Counted from the first letter of the stretch, positions 34,390-43,007 are shown. The stretch: DNA of 64,000 nucleotides from an uncultured Desulfatitalea sp. (GCA_937868765.1 CALMNL010000006.1:372001-436000); one strand, 5' to 3'. Notes: generated from the letters alone by a model not told the origin. Program-made: numbers and translations.

Positions 34390-35212
34390 GTGCGCCTGCG
34401 CTCCATTTCTTCACGCTCGAAAGCAAGCTGCCGCTCCAGTGCCTCCACGAATTCGCGGCGGACAGAGAGCGGCAGCACCCGTGTTTCCGAGAAACCCCAG
34501 TGGAGCCCGCCGTAGGCGAGGAAAAACGCGTCCCTTACAAGCGAACTCCGGGGAATAAAAAACCCGGCTCCGCCTCCAAGCGGGTGCGGATGCGTATGCC
34601 GCAGGAGTCGCAGTCGGTCTCCACGGTAGTGTCGATGCCCGCGTCCACCCTCAGCATTTCCTGCCGGAGGGCGCTGCGATCACGCATCGACATGTCGTTC
34701 ATGAGCTTTTTGCTCGGCGACGCTCCGTCCACGTCGATGATTCGGATCAACATGGCGGAGGAGATGGAAGGTTCTTTGAGTGCGGCCAGGCGTTTCTCCT
34801 TGTGGCCGTCCAAATATCCGAACCGGACCTTGCCCCCGGAACCGGGCAGCGTGAACGCGAACTCCCGTTCCTCTCCGTAAGGCGTGACCTCCAGCTCCTC
34901 GAGGTTGACCGTGACGGCGTTCGCCGCTCGGCAGGCGGTGTTCGGGCAGGTCAGTTCCAGCTCGACCTCATCGCCGAGGGAGATCTGACGCAGCCGGACA
35001 AGAACAAACAACCGGTCTCCGGAGAGGAGGTCGAGCACATCCTTCACCGCCGGTTCGTCATTGTCCCCCAGCCGCACGATGCAGTTCTTGAGCACCTGAT
35101 TCACGGCGTCGCCGGTGCGGATGAGACGCTGGTTGGTGAGCAATTCCTCCTCGGCCCCGGTCATCTCCCGAAGCTCGATCTCGAGGCCGCTCGGCAATTC
35201 AAAGGTGTGCAT
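34386..35212 (-). CDS. Tail-assembly chaperone, long form made by -1 frameshift
   Basis: Translation of the chaperone gene shifts to the -1 frame at codons 218-219 (ggT-TTT-TTA). It then reads 56 more codons (IPRSSLVRDAFFLAYGGLHW and a basic, helical end) to a TGA that overlaps the tape measure ATG. This gives a 275-residue product in the gpG/gpGT arrangement known to be conserved just before tape measure genes. The -1 frame has no good start codon of its own in this stretch, which favours frameshifting. An independent start at a poor codon is the alternative. Confidence 0.6.
34535..35212 (-). CDS. Tail-assembly chaperone, short form (T4 gp26-like baseplate-hub fold)
   Basis: 225 residues between tube and tape measure genes. 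The sequence begins MHTFELPSGLEIELREMTGA. It has four cysteines in two pairs (C89-x4-C94 in ELTCPNTACRA; C201-x2-C204 in ETDCDSCGIR), likely one zinc site, a layout seen in T4 gp26/gp51-like phage proteins and tail chaperones. It probably coats the tape measure while the tube polymerises. The gene ends just past the UUUUUUA heptamer. Confidence 0.75.
   Translation of the reverse strand: MHTFELPSGLEIELREMTGAEEELLTNQRLIRTGDAVNQVLKNCIVRLGDNDEPAVKDVLDLLSGDRLFVLVRLRQISLGDEVELELTCPNTACRAANAVTVNLEELEVTPYGEEREFAFTLPGSGGKVRFGYLDGHKEKRLAALKEPSISSAMLIRIIDVDGASPSKKLMNDMSMRDRSALRQEMLRVDAGIDTTVETDCDSCGIRIRTRLEAEPGFLFPGVRL
34556..34562 (-). promoter_or_regulatory. Programmed -1 ribosomal frameshift site (T TTT TTA)
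   Basis: On the minus strand T-TTT-TTA lies in register with the zero frame (codons GGT TTT TTA), 18 bases before the zero-frame stop. It fits the X-XXY-YYZ rule. Confidence 0.6.
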
Positions 35213-35228
35213 GATCTACCTCCTCGGA

Positions 35229-35690
35229 TCAGGTCCAATACTGGAAGCAAATGCTGAGCTTCTCGATGGTGTTGTCGGTGTTCGCGCCCTCGAGTTCGTC
35301 GTACTCCAGGACCTTGATCCACGCGCCGTGCAGGGTCCATCGTCGCGTTTCGTTGCCGGTTCGGTCGTAGCGGACGAGGTCGATGTCGCGCATGTAGTCG
35401 TTCGGCAGGCCGCCGACCACGGCGTTGACGTCCACCTGTTTCTTGATCCACTCCCTGGCGGCCTCGTCGGAACCGTCCTGGAGAATCCCCTTCTCGAGGG
35501 TGATGTCTTCGAACTTGACCCGACCGGCCACCTTCTGGTCGAACATGGAACCGGCGGGCGCGAAGGCCACCTCCTCGAACTCGGTCTTGGGTTCCTGGCC
35601 CTTCTTGAAGAGCGCCACGTCGAAGCCGTTCACCTCGACGGCGAATTGCCAGTTTTGATACAAACTTTTGGGCATGTTGCCGCTGCGCAT
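35229..35690 (-). CDS. Tail tube protein
   Basis: 153 residues, T4 gp19-like tube family. Typical features are WQFAVEVNGFDVALFKKG, EFEEVAFAPAGSM and the C-terminal WTLHGAWIKVLEYDELEG. It stacks as hexamers inside the sheath. ATG follows AAGGAGG. It lies 11 bp after the sheath gene, the standard order. Confidence 0.85.
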   Translation of the reverse strand: MRSGNMPKSLYQNWQFAVEVNGFDVALFKKGQEPKTEFEEVAFAPAGSMFDQKVAGRVKFEDITLEKGILQDGSDEAAREWIKKQVDVNAVVGGLPNDYMRDIDLVRYDRTGNETRRWTLHGAWIKVLEYDELEGANTDNTIEKLSICFQYWT

Positions 35691-35701
35691 GGTTTACCTC
35701 C

Positions 35702-37558
35702 TTACCCGGTCTTGAATATCTCTTTGAAATCAGCCCCCGTGGCGGTGAGCACGAAGTTGAGCTCGATGAATTCCGCCGTCTTGGTCGGCTTGACGAAGAC
35801 GCGCGCCACGAGTTCGTTGCGGTCGATCACGGCCGGGGTGTTGGTCTCCTCGTCGCACTGGACGGCGAAGTCGTAGAGCCCGCCCTTGTCCTTTATGTCC
35901 TGCATGAAGGGGTTGATCAGCCGGATCAGCGCCCGCCAAGTCTGCGGGTTGTTGGGTTCGAAGACCACGAAGCGCGAGGACTCGGCGATGGCCTCCTCGA
36001 TGAACATCATCAGCCGCCGCACGTTCACGCGGTCGAGGGCCGAGGGCTGGCTTTGCAGGGTCTTCTGCCCCCAGATGTTGATGCCGCTGTCGGGGAAGGA
36101 GGCGATCACGTTGACGCCTTCGGGATAGAGGACGTCCCGTTCGCCCCGGCTGGTCTTGTAGCCCAGGGACAAGGCGTTGAAGACCCGGCCGCGGTCGATA
36201 CCAGCGGGCGCGTACCAGACATGGGTCTTCTTGTCGCTGCGGGCGTAGCACCCGGCCACGGCTCCGCTGGGCGGAACGAGCTTGCGCTTGCCGGTCACCG
36301 GGTCGTTGATCTCGATCCAGGGATAGTAGAGCGCGGCATAAGACGAGTTGAACGCCCCGTGGGAGTACATCCCCTGGCCCTTGCGGAAATCCACCGCTTC
36401 CAGGGGTTCGAGGTGAATGGGCGCTTCGGCCAGAAGCATGAGGTCCTGGCGGTTTTCCGCATAGGTGATGCCGGCGTGGATCACCTCGGCGGTCGTGACG
36501 CCGGGAACCATGATCAGATTCAGCGCGTCGATCTCGTCGAAGGCGTAGAACCCGGTGTGCTGGGAGGGATCGCCGGAGTAGTCGGCGTCGTCCAGCCCCG
36601 TAAGACCGTCGTCTCCTCTCGAAAGATCGAACACACCGATCACCGGCCGGTCCGACGGAAGGCCGGATGCCGTTCCAAGGTCCTCGACGGTGATGAAGTC
36701 CGACCGTTCGTTGACAGCCAACTCCACATGATTCGGAGCCGCTTCGTCCATGGAGAGGTCCTTGAAGACCTCAACGACCTCACCCTTGTGGCGGACCACC
36801 AGGTTGAACGCGCCGCTCGGATCGAGAGAACCGTCTTCTACCTGAACGGAGAGCCGTGCGCCCCAGGTTCCTTCATCGGCCGCGCGTACCTTGAGTGTGT
36901 CCATCGCGTCCATGCCTCCGGACAGATTCGCCGAGGCCGCGGCTTGGACAATGCCCGCATCCTGCGTTTCCGCCGTGACCAGCGCGGAGGCCTCCGGAGA
37001 CCCGAAGACCGCGGCGACCACCTGGTCCGCTGTGGATACAGGATCGCCCGCCCCGTCGGTGGCCAGGTTGACGGTGACGGCCTGTCCGAGGACGCCGATA
37101 GACAAAGGGGTGTCATTTCCCGCAGCGACGAGTTCGACGGAGACGGCGTTTCCCGCGGCACCAAGCTGAATCGCCCGCCACGCGATGCGATCCGTGCCGA
37201 CGGTGCCGGTTGCGAGTGACGCCGTCGCGGCGCGCCGGTCCTTGAGGACGGCTTGCGCCTTCACGGCGGTCAGGGTGTTCCGGTCCGTGGGATCGGTCAG
37301 ATGGGCGATGCGGTTCACGAAAAGGACGGAGCCGCCGTTATCGAAAAAAGCCCTTGCGGCGTAGGCGAGGTATCCGGCCTGCATGTAGGAGCCGAATTTG
37401 TTGATGAACTGCTCCCAGCTCGTGACCAGCACGGGCTTATTGATCGGGCCGCGTTCGGCCACGCCCACCATGCCGCAGGAGGAGGTGGATATCTGCTTGA
37501 CGTAGAAACTGAAGTCGACTTCGCGGGTATAGATGCCCGGTGATAGATATGTGCCCAT
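35702..37558 (-). CDS. Contractile tail sheath protein
   Basis: 618 residues, tail sheath family. The N-terminus (YLSPGIYTREVDFSFYVKQI) and FVNRIAH are typical, and the C-terminal domain carries GVNVIASFPDSGINIWGQKT, NVRRLMMFIEEAIAESSRF and VFEPNNPQTWRALIRLIN, all sheath signatures. A large internal insert (about 100-290) forms the surface domain. Contraction drives the tube through the cell envelope. Confidence 0.93.
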   Translation of the reverse strand: MGTYLSPGIYTREVDFSFYVKQISTSSCGMVGVAERGPINKPVLVTSWEQFINKFGSYMQAGYLAYAARAFFDNGGSVLFVNRIAHLTDPTDRNTLTAVKAQAVLKDRRAATASLATGTVGTDRIAWRAIQLGAAGNAVSVELVAAGNDTPLSIGVLGQAVTVNLATDGAGDPVSTADQVVAAVFGSPEASALVTAETQDAGIVQAAASANLSGGMDAMDTLKVRAADEGTWGARLSVQVEDGSLDPSGAFNLVVRHKGEVVEVFKDLSMDEAAPNHVELAVNERSDFITVEDLGTASGLPSDRPVIGVFDLSRGDDGLTGLDDADYSGDPSQHTGFYAFDEIDALNLIMVPGVTTAEVIHAGITYAENRQDLMLLAEAPIHLEPLEAVDFRKGQGMYSHGAFNSSYAALYYPWIEINDPVTGKRKLVPPSGAVAGCYARSDKKTHVWYAPAGIDRGRVFNALSLGYKTSRGERDVLYPEGVNVIASFPDSGINIWGQKTLQSQPSALDRVNVRRLMMFIEEAIAESSRFVVFEPNNPQTWRALIRLINPFMQDIKDKGGLYDFAVQCDEETNTPAVIDRNELVARVFVKPTKTAEFIELNFVLTATGADFKEIFKTG

Positions 37559-37561
37559 GGG

Positions 37562-37852
37562 TTACCTCCGTTTCCGACGTTTGCCGCCGTTTGCGCCGGT
37601 GCTTTCCGTCTCGGTCTCGACCGGCTCTTCCCGCGGCGTCTCGGGTTCGGGAACGGTCGGCGTCGCCGGCGTCAGCGACACGAAGCCCCGCTTTGCCGCG
37701 GCATCGATCTCGGGGGAAATGTCGTCCTCTCCCAGCGTTCTGCGCTCGCGGGGATTCAGATGAAGTCCCCGGCCGCTTCCCGAGATGTGGAACGTGAGCG
37801 GTTGGAACAGAAGATTCTTGATTTCGATCACAGTGGTTCCTCCTTGTTTCAT
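37562..37852 (-). CDS. Small phage protein of unknown function
   Basis: 96 residues. A compact N-terminal beta part (IEIKNLLFQPLTFHISGSGR) is followed by a Pro/Glu/Thr-rich tail that ends in a basic cluster (GGKRRKRR). It sits between tail terminator and sheath genes. A similar short N-terminal module is found in the gene at 46034-46396, suggesting related decoration-like domains. Confidence 0.55.
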   Translation of the reverse strand: MKQGGTTVIEIKNLLFQPLTFHISGSGRGLHLNPRERRTLGEDDISPEIDAAAKRGFVSLTPATPTVPEPETPREEPVETETESTGANGGKRRKRR

Positions 37853-38418
37853 GGGGTATGGAGCCGATCCTCCTCGACGCCGTCCCGGAACTCGAACCGC
37901 CGGTCTTTGATGAGCGGGCCCGTTTCGACGAGGCCGTCGTAAACCGGACAGTCCTCGATCCGGCAGCGGCCGCTGCTCTGGCGCAGGTTCGACAGGTTCA
38001 CCCGTCGCAATCCGCCCAAGGGAACGATCTCCGTCAGGTTGAGGAAGCCTCGGTCTTCCACGGCCAGGATCGGGTTGAGCTGATAAAAACGGGCCACTCT
38101 TTCCTGGAGGTCCAGCAGTTCACCTTCGTGGCCGGCGGTGACGATGACGTCGAAGTCGAGGTGGTAGAGCCGGGGATACCGGCACTCCTCATAAACGAGG
38201 TTCGGGATGTCCTTTTCCTGCATACGGGCCATGGTGCGTCGGTCTCCGTTTTCCGCCAGCGTCGGTCCCTGCAGAATCAAGCTCGGGACGTTGGGCACCT
38301 CGAAGACGTCGTCAGCGGCGACGAGCAGCGCGTCCGGGACGATCTCCGCCTTGACCAGGCGGATCAGATTTTCAACGACTGTGCGAACGGTTTCCAAAGT
38401 CAGGTTCCTCCGGTTCAA
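37849..38418 (-). CDS. Tail terminator / neck-type protein
   Basis: 189 residues from TTG 38418; a TTG at 38397 with GGAGG upstream is an alternative start. IPNLVYEECRYPRLYHLDFDVIV and a helical N-terminus (ETVRTVVENLIRLVKAEI) fit tail-completion proteins. It follows the gp10-like protein and precedes the sheath in gene order. The conserved 30-bp motif (copy 4) lies 19 bp before the start. Confidence 0.55.
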   Translation of the reverse strand: MNRRNLTLETVRTVVENLIRLVKAEIVPDALLVAADDVFEVPNVPSLILQGPTLAENGDRRTMARMQEKDIPNLVYEECRYPRLYHLDFDVIVTAGHEGELLDLQERVARFYQLNPILAVEDRGFLNLTEIVPLGGLRRVNLSNLRQSSGRCRIEDCPVYDGLVETGPLIKDRRFEFRDGVEEDRLHTP

Positions 38419-38436
38419 GCGAATGTTTCCGCTGGA

Positions 38437-38466
38437 TACCTACCGGAGGCGGCCGGGAAGTGTCGG
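38437..38466 (-). promoter_or_regulatory. Conserved phage motif, copy 4 (CCGAC-N15-CCGGTAGGTA)
   Basis: Minus-strand CCGAC and CCGGTAGGTA separated by 15 bp, directly before the tail operon. It lies back to back with the promoter of the XRE-ImmA gene. Confidence 0.65.
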
Positions 38467-38486
38467 AGCCGCTTTTTCGTATAAAA

Positions 38487-38518
38487 ATACCACTTGACAA
38501 AATTTTGTTGAGTGGTAT
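38487..38518. promoter_or_regulatory. 32-bp near-perfect palindromic operator
   Basis: ATACCACT-TG-ACAAAATTTTGT-TG-AGTGGTAT is a palindrome mismatched only at positions 9-10 and their partners. It covers the -35 and most of the spacer of the plus-strand promoter, so it is a probable site for the XRE domain encoded just downstream. Confidence 0.65.
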
Positions 38519-38521
38519 ATT
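38494..38521 (+). promoter_or_regulatory. Promoter of the XRE-ImmA/PIN operon
   Basis: TTGACA (38494-38499), 16 bp, then TATATT (38516-38521). Both lie within or beside the palindrome. Transcription leads into AAAGGAGG and ATG 38549. Confidence 0.65.
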
Positions 38522-38548
38522 TAAGAAAAACACAGAAAGGAGGCGACC

Positions 38549-39661
38549 ATGAATCTGCAGATACTCGCCAAAAATGTGAGGCGGTTGAGAACTGCGAATC
38601 GCTTGAGCCAAAGCGCTCTGGCGGATAACGCGGGTCTCTCCTTGCCGGCGATAAAGAGTCTCGAACTCGCAAAGAGCGAGCCGCGGATGAGGACCATGCA
38701 GGCTATCGCCAAGGCCCTCGATGTGAAGATTCAGGAGCTTTTCCAGCCGGTTCGGGAATTGCGCACCGTCCGGTTCCGTTCGGCGAAGCGGATGCAGAAT
38801 CGCGAGAATGTTCTGGCCGAGGTGGCGAGGTGGCTCGATGATTTCAATTTCCTCGAGGAGAGTCTGAAAAAAAAGATGCCGTTCAGCCTTGGCGCTGTCC
38901 GGAGACAATGCTCCAGAAGCCGCCTTGCCGAGGCGGCCGGACTCTGCCGGAAAAAACTGGGGCTGAAGGTCACCGAACCCATCCACGACATCTGCGGTCT
39001 GCTCGAACACGCGGGCGTGAAGGTTTTCCCCGTCCCCATGGCTTCCGATAGTTTCTTCGGCCTCTCCGTGGGCGAGGAGGACGGCGGGCCGGCGGTGGTG
39101 GTGAACGTATGGGAACGGATTTCGGTGGAAAGGCGTATTTTCAGCGCCGCCCATGAACTCGGTCACCTTATGTTGCATCCCGACGCCTACGACGTCACCA
39201 AGGTCGATGAGAGCAAGGAGGAAGAACAGGAAGCCGACCGTTTTGCCGGGCATTTTCTGATGCCGAACGAGGGGTTCCGCAAGGAATGGAATGAAGCGGC
39301 CGGATTGCACTTCGTCGACAGGGTCTTCAAGGTCAAGCGCATTTTCCGGGTCAGCTATAAAACCGTTCTCTCGCGTCTCCTGGAAGAAGGGGCCGTGGAC
39401 AAGTCCATCTGGATGAAGTTCAACATGGCCTATCAGCAACACTTCAACCGGAAGCTTTCCTTCAAGGAAGAACCGATGGGCATCGATCCGGCGGAGCCGT
39501 TCGGGATGCAAAGGTTCGATTTCTACGAAGACCGATTCAAACGCCTGACCAGGGAAGCGGTGGAAAAAGACAAAATATCGCTCAGCCGCGGCGCGGAGAT
39601 GCTTCGGATCGGTATTGAGGAGATGCAGGACCTGCTCCAGAATTGGGAGGTCATTCTGTGA
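38549..39661 (+). CDS. XRE-ImmA/IrrE fusion regulator-peptidase (antitoxin-type)
   Basis: 370 residues. An N-terminal XRE helix-turn-helix (about 8-62, SQSALADNAGLSLPAIKSLE) is fused to an ImmA/IrrE metallopeptidase domain with HELGH at 202-206 and a downstream EEEQEADRFAGHFLMP segment (third ligand). ImmA cleaves phage repressors; XRE-ImmA fusions also act as antitoxins, often next to PIN-type toxins. Strong promoter, palindromic operator and AAAGGAGG precede it. Its GTGA overlap with the PIN gene indicates coupled translation. Confidence 0.85.
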   Translation: MNLQILAKNVRRLRTANRLSQSALADNAGLSLPAIKSLELAKSEPRMRTMQAIAKALDVKIQELFQPVRELRTVRFRSAKRMQNRENVLAEVARWLDDFNFLEESLKKKMPFSLGAVRRQCSRSRLAEAAGLCRKKLGLKVTEPIHDICGLLEHAGVKVFPVPMASDSFFGLSVGEEDGGPAVVVNVWERISVERRIFSAAHELGHLMLHPDAYDVTKVDESKEEEQEADRFAGHFLMPNEGFRKEWNEAAGLHFVDRVFKVKRIFRVSYKTVLSRLLEEGAVDKSIWMKFNMAYQQHFNRKLSFKEEPMGIDPAEPFGMQRFDFYEDRFKRLTREAVEKDKISLSRGAEMLRIGIEEMQDLLQNWEVIL

Positions 39662-40191
39662 CACGCCGCCCGGCTCCCCGCAAGTTGATGATCATGGACG
39701 CATGCGTGCTGATCGATTTCATCAAGGCGGAGCGGGCCGTGCTGGAACTCGTGGTGAAACATATCGGTCCGCTGCACGTGACCAGCCCGGTCGTGGACGA
39801 GGTTAACGAAATCGATGATGAAAACGAGCTGGTAGCCCTCGGACTGATCATCATCGAGCCGGAAATCGAAGATGCATATGCCGCCGGCGGCCGATCCGGA
39901 CCGTTATCGTTCGAGGACTGGCTGTGTCTGCTTACGGCCAAACGGCATGGTTTAACCTGCGTGACCAACGACAAGAATTTACGGAAGTTGTGCAAACAGG
40001 AAGGGGTTTCGTTGCTGTGGGGGCTTGAGCTTGTGGCCGAACTGCATAAGGTCGGCGGAATCACCGGCAAAGAGGCGGAGGCTTTTGCTCAAACCGTGAG
40101 GCGGTCGAATCCCAAGCACATCACCGAGAAGATCGTCTCGCGTTTTGCGGATCTCATTCGGCGGCAGGAAGGTCACAGGTCCCGGACATGA
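39658..40191 (+). CDS. PIN-domain protein, probable toxin partner
   Basis: 177 residues from GTG 39658, which overlaps the upstream stop (GTGA). It has a PIN-like nuclease core: first acidic residue in MIMDACVLIDF (Asp14), PVVDEVNEID, and the conserved DWLCLLTAKRHGLTCVTNDK segment with further acidic residues. PIN nucleases cut RNA. Pairing with an XRE-ImmA protein is a described toxin-antitoxin arrangement. It lies inside a phage morphogenesis module on the opposite strand, suggesting a cargo (stability or defence) unit. Confidence 0.75.
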   Translation: MTRRPAPRKLMIMDACVLIDFIKAERAVLELVVKHIGPLHVTSPVVDEVNEIDDENELVALGLIIIEPEIEDAYAAGGRSGPLSFEDWLCLLTAKRHGLTCVTNDKNLRKLCKQEGVSLLWGLELVAELHKVGGITGKEAEAFAQTVRRSNPKHITEKIVSRFADLIRRQEGHRSRT

Positions 40192-40294
40192 TGATCCGGG
40201 CATTTGAGCATTATGGGAATTCCGTCACTCAAACCTGGTGACGATACAGTGCGACAATGATCGCACCAATAACCCAAGAAGAGGTATATATCCA

Positions 40295-40516
40295 ATGGCA
40301 AAAGATGATCCTTCAATGCGCGGTAACAGATCGCGAAATCAAACGAATGGCCGTCTCAGAGACACTCGCGACGACAAGCACGTGGGCACGCTGGAAGAAC
40401 AGTACGATAGGGATTTCGGGGTGCGCTCGGACATGCATGTGGACACTCTGCTCAAACAGACCGGTCATTCATCGGTGAACAAGCTTATCAAGAGCGGAAT
40501 CGGTAAGAAGGAATAA
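40295..40516 (+). CDS. Small hypothetical protein, GTLEEQYDRDFGVRSDMHVDTLL type
   Basis: 73 residues from ATG 40295, with AAGAAGAGG upstream. It contains a conserved short pattern (DKHVGTLEEQYDRDFGVRSD followed by MHVDTLLKQTG) seen in many small proteins of mobile elements, including phage regions. It lies downstream of the PIN gene on the same strand. Function unknown. Confidence 0.55.
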   Translation: MAKDDPSMRGNRSRNQTNGRLRDTRDDKHVGTLEEQYDRDFGVRSDMHVDTLLKQTGHSSVNKLIKSGIGKKE

Positions 40517-40526
40517 AGACCGCCTA

Positions 40527-41012
40527 TCAGATTACCGAGCGGATGGCCTGGCGGTAGTCCTCGATGATCTGCTCGCGGTACTTTTCCATGGTGGGATGCA
40601 GGAAGGGACGGGGCGGGATGACGATCACCGCGCCGTTGGGATGCTGGATGGTGGCTCCGTATTCCATCACCGCGCCGATGTTCACCAGGTCGTCGCCGTC
40701 CTTGTTGACCGTGCCGCGCAGTAGCCCCACGAAAGCCCGGTCCGAAAGGATGCGCTGAGTGATCGAATTGACGAGGAAGCCGGTGTCGATCAGGGCCTTG
40801 CTGGAGCCCTTGCGCGCGATGGTGCTCTCGGCCAGCTTGACGAACGCCTTGCCGCCTGGTGCCTGGGAGCGGATACCGCGCTTGATCTCGCGGACGAGGA
40901 GAAGGGCGTTCTTGATGGTCGCCTGCCGGATCGCCAGAGCGAGCCGGGCTCCCGGATTGGCGGCCAGTTTCGCTTTCGCTTTGTCCCAATCTCCGAAGCG
41001 CTTAACTCCCAT
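40527..41012 (-). CDS. HK97 gp10-like / virion morphogenesis protein
   Basis: 161 residues. The N-terminal helices and the TGFLVNSITQRILSD and GAVMEYGATIQHPNGAVIVI segments, ending IPPRPFLHPTMEKY, are the standard pattern of gp10-like minor tail-completion proteins. It joins connector to tail tube. It is separated from the other head-completion genes by the 4-kb redox cassette. Confidence 0.8.
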   Translation of the reverse strand: MGVKRFGDWDKAKAKLAANPGARLALAIRQATIKNALLLVREIKRGIRSQAPGGKAFVKLAESTIARKGSSKALIDTGFLVNSITQRILSDRAFVGLLRGTVNKDGDDLVNIGAVMEYGATIQHPNGAVIVIPPRPFLHPTMEKYREQIIEDYRQAIRSVI

Positions 41013-41083
41013 AAATCTTTCTCATTTTCAAAAGTATTTCTTTTAGATTTAAGCCAAGGCAAAAACGATTGCGGGCATGAACA

Positions 41084-41788
41084 TCATGTCATAGCTTCCA
41101 GTGGCAGTACAAGTTTTCGACCCATTTGGAGGATCTTCCCAGAGTCTTTTAGCCGTTTCATAACACGTGTAATACTGACGCGATGCGCTCCGATCAAAAA
41201 ACCCAAATCTTCATGCGTTAACGGAAATTGAATGACATAGCCTTCTTCCTTTTTTTCACCATGTTCCCGAGCTACATTGAGGAGGACACGGTAAAGTCTT
41301 TCTTCTAGGTGAGTTTGGGACATGGCCCCAACTCGATCAGTTAACTGAGCGATACGACCACTTAAGTTCTTGATGACCTGGAGACCGATATTGGGATATT
41401 CAAGAACCAATTTTTCAAACCGATCTTTTGTAAAGCTGCACACCAACGTCTCCTCCATACTCCACGCACTCACAGGATAGTTGAAATCGTCGTTAAATAT
41501 ATACTCCCCCAAAAAATCGCCAGGCTTCCTTATATCCAGAGTTAGTTCCGTACCATCCTCTAAGAGTTTGCTCAATTTTACGCGACCGGCTTTGATCAAC
41601 GAAATCTGTTTCGCTGTATCGCCTTGCATAAAAACTGATTGGCCCACTTGATATCTTTGACGCAACGCCCCTTTGACGACCGCTTCCACTTCCGCCTGAC
41701 GCAGGCCTTCAAAAACCCACAGCTGCCCGATGCATATTTGAGACCACTCACTATCCTTCGGTTTTAGCTTTTCACATAAGCAACTCAT
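41084..41788 (-). CDS. Crp/Fnr-family transcription regulator
   Basis: 234 residues from ATG 41788 with AAGGAGG upstream; a longer frame to 41872 is less likely. An N-terminal cNMP-binding-type barrel (VGQSVFMQGDTAKQISLIKA) and a C-terminal Crp-type HTH (FPLTHEDLGFLIGAHRVSIT, then RVMKRLKDSGKI) are clear. There is a CLCEK N-terminal pair but no four-Cys [4Fe-4S] Fnr pattern. It is the last gene of the redox cassette and likely controls it. Confidence 0.85.
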   Translation of the reverse strand: MSCLCEKLKPKDSEWSQICIGQLWVFEGLRQAEVEAVVKGALRQRYQVGQSVFMQGDTAKQISLIKAGRVKLSKLLEDGTELTLDIRKPGDFLGEYIFNDDFNYPVSAWSMEETLVCSFTKDRFEKLVLEYPNIGLQVIKNLSGRIAQLTDRVGAMSQTHLEERLYRVLLNVAREHGEKKEEGYVIQFPLTHEDLGFLIGAHRVSITRVMKRLKDSGKILQMGRKLVLPLEAMT

Positions 41789-41890
41789 CGGACCTGCCTC
41801 CTTCCTGCAATTTTCCAATTCACTGGACTGTCGTGGCAAAAATAGCCCATTGCAGATAGCCAAAGGGACCACACCACTTTTGGATCAGAT

Positions 41891-42472
41891 TCACCTCAGC
41901 AACAAATTTAATATATTATGAAAATGATCCAAGTTCAAGCTCGTGGTCTCGATGGGTACCTGTACCAAGTCGAAAAATTCGAGTATTTCATCCTCCGTCA
42001 AAGAATTAATTCCGGAATCCAGCACAAGAATTCGTTCATACCTTCCAAGATTCATACGGAAATCCACCTCATTCCATCCGAAGAATCGTCTCATATTTGC
42101 AGGCCAAACTCTCACCCATGTAGGTGTCATAAGCATCGTGTTGTTTTGTTCTAATTCTATTGATTTCTCTTCTCCGAGGAAGGCAGACAAACAGTTTTTT
42201 GTAGATATAATATGCACGCCCTTTCTGTCAGCCATGGACCTAATCTGTGGAAGGCATCCATTACCGTACAATATCTTGACATCACCGTTTACAATAGTTT
42301 TAGCATTATCGATAGTGGACGATAACTCATTTTCCAGCAATTTAAGATCGGAATGAAGTCCAGCGTCAAGCCATATCACTTCAATGTCTATTAAGCCACG
42401 CTTTCTTTCCAGTAGGAAATTGATCTCATCCTTGAAAATCCCACATGCTATTAAAACCTTGTCCACTTTCAT
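41891..42472 (-). CDS. DUF1638 protein
   Basis: 193 residues. VLIACGIFKDEINFLLERKR, IDIEVIWLDAGLHSDLKLLE and KILYGNGCLPQI match DUF1638, a family found in methanogens and sulfate reducers near corrinoid methyltransferases and sulfur genes. It has no known activity; conserved cysteines (CGIF, NGCLP, NCLSAF) suggest cofactor or metal binding. It lies within the low-GC cassette, 103 bp upstream of the Crp-like gene. Confidence 0.75.
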   Translation of the reverse strand: MKVDKVLIACGIFKDEINFLLERKRGLIDIEVIWLDAGLHSDLKLLENELSSTIDNAKTIVNGDVKILYGNGCLPQIRSMADRKGVHIISTKNCLSAFLGEEKSIELEQNNTMLMTPTWVRVWPANMRRFFGWNEVDFRMNLGRYERILVLDSGINSLTEDEILEFFDLVQVPIETTSLNLDHFHNILNLLLR

Positions 42473-42563
42473 GGACCACCTCCTCCAAGTCGATACTGTT
42501 GGTACTTCTCTTTGTTGCTCTGCTACCTTCTCTGTACAATTATCGGTCGCGGCGGTTTAGAAA

Positions 42564-42914
42564 TTAAAAAGTCAAAACCATGCATCCTTCCTTGAGATAT
42601 CGTGTTAAAGGTTCTCCCATATAAATAACCTGGCAACCGAGTTCTTCGAGTTTTTCAGATACGCCATACCTATCAGCGCAAGCCTTGCACGCCAACGTTT
42701 CAACACCAACTTTCTTCATTTCGGCTAGTTCGGCCTGCAGTTTTAGGTCCTCTGAAAGTAGCTTCGCAGATGGTCCCCAAACTACCATTCTGACAGTACC
42801 CCACCACCCTTTGAGCATAGAATTTTTGCAATACATAAATACCATGTTCAGGGCGACGTCTGGGTCTTGTGAACTCCATACGATCACGAGGGAATCGTGA
42901 AAATCGCTTTTCAT
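42564..42914 (-). CDS. DsrE-family sulfur-relay-like protein
   Basis: 116 residues. SLVIVWSSQDPDVALNMVFM at the N-terminus and VGVETLACKACADRYGVSEK with LEELGCQVIYMG match DsrE/DsrEFH-like folds; two cysteines in CKAC may carry sulfane sulfur. Proteins of this type pass persulfide in sulfur oxidation or tRNA thiolation. It supports a link of the cassette to sulfur redox chemistry. Confidence 0.75.
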   Translation of the reverse strand: MKSDFHDSLVIVWSSQDPDVALNMVFMYCKNSMLKGWWGTVRMVVWGPSAKLLSEDLKLQAELAEMKKVGVETLACKACADRYGVSEKLEELGCQVIYMGEPLTRYLKEGCMVLTF

Positions 42915-43007
42915 GGGAATCGACTCCTTCCGCGTTTATAGACTCCAGAAAATGGCGGTGGACCCGGAGACAGAAGATATACCGCCCCCAGGCCACCTTC
43001 CGGACTC

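Noticed and set aside
38549-39661. XRE-ImmA gene as the main phage repressor
   Set aside because: No second repressor or early operon lies next to it; pairing with a PIN gene fits a toxin-antitoxin unit better.
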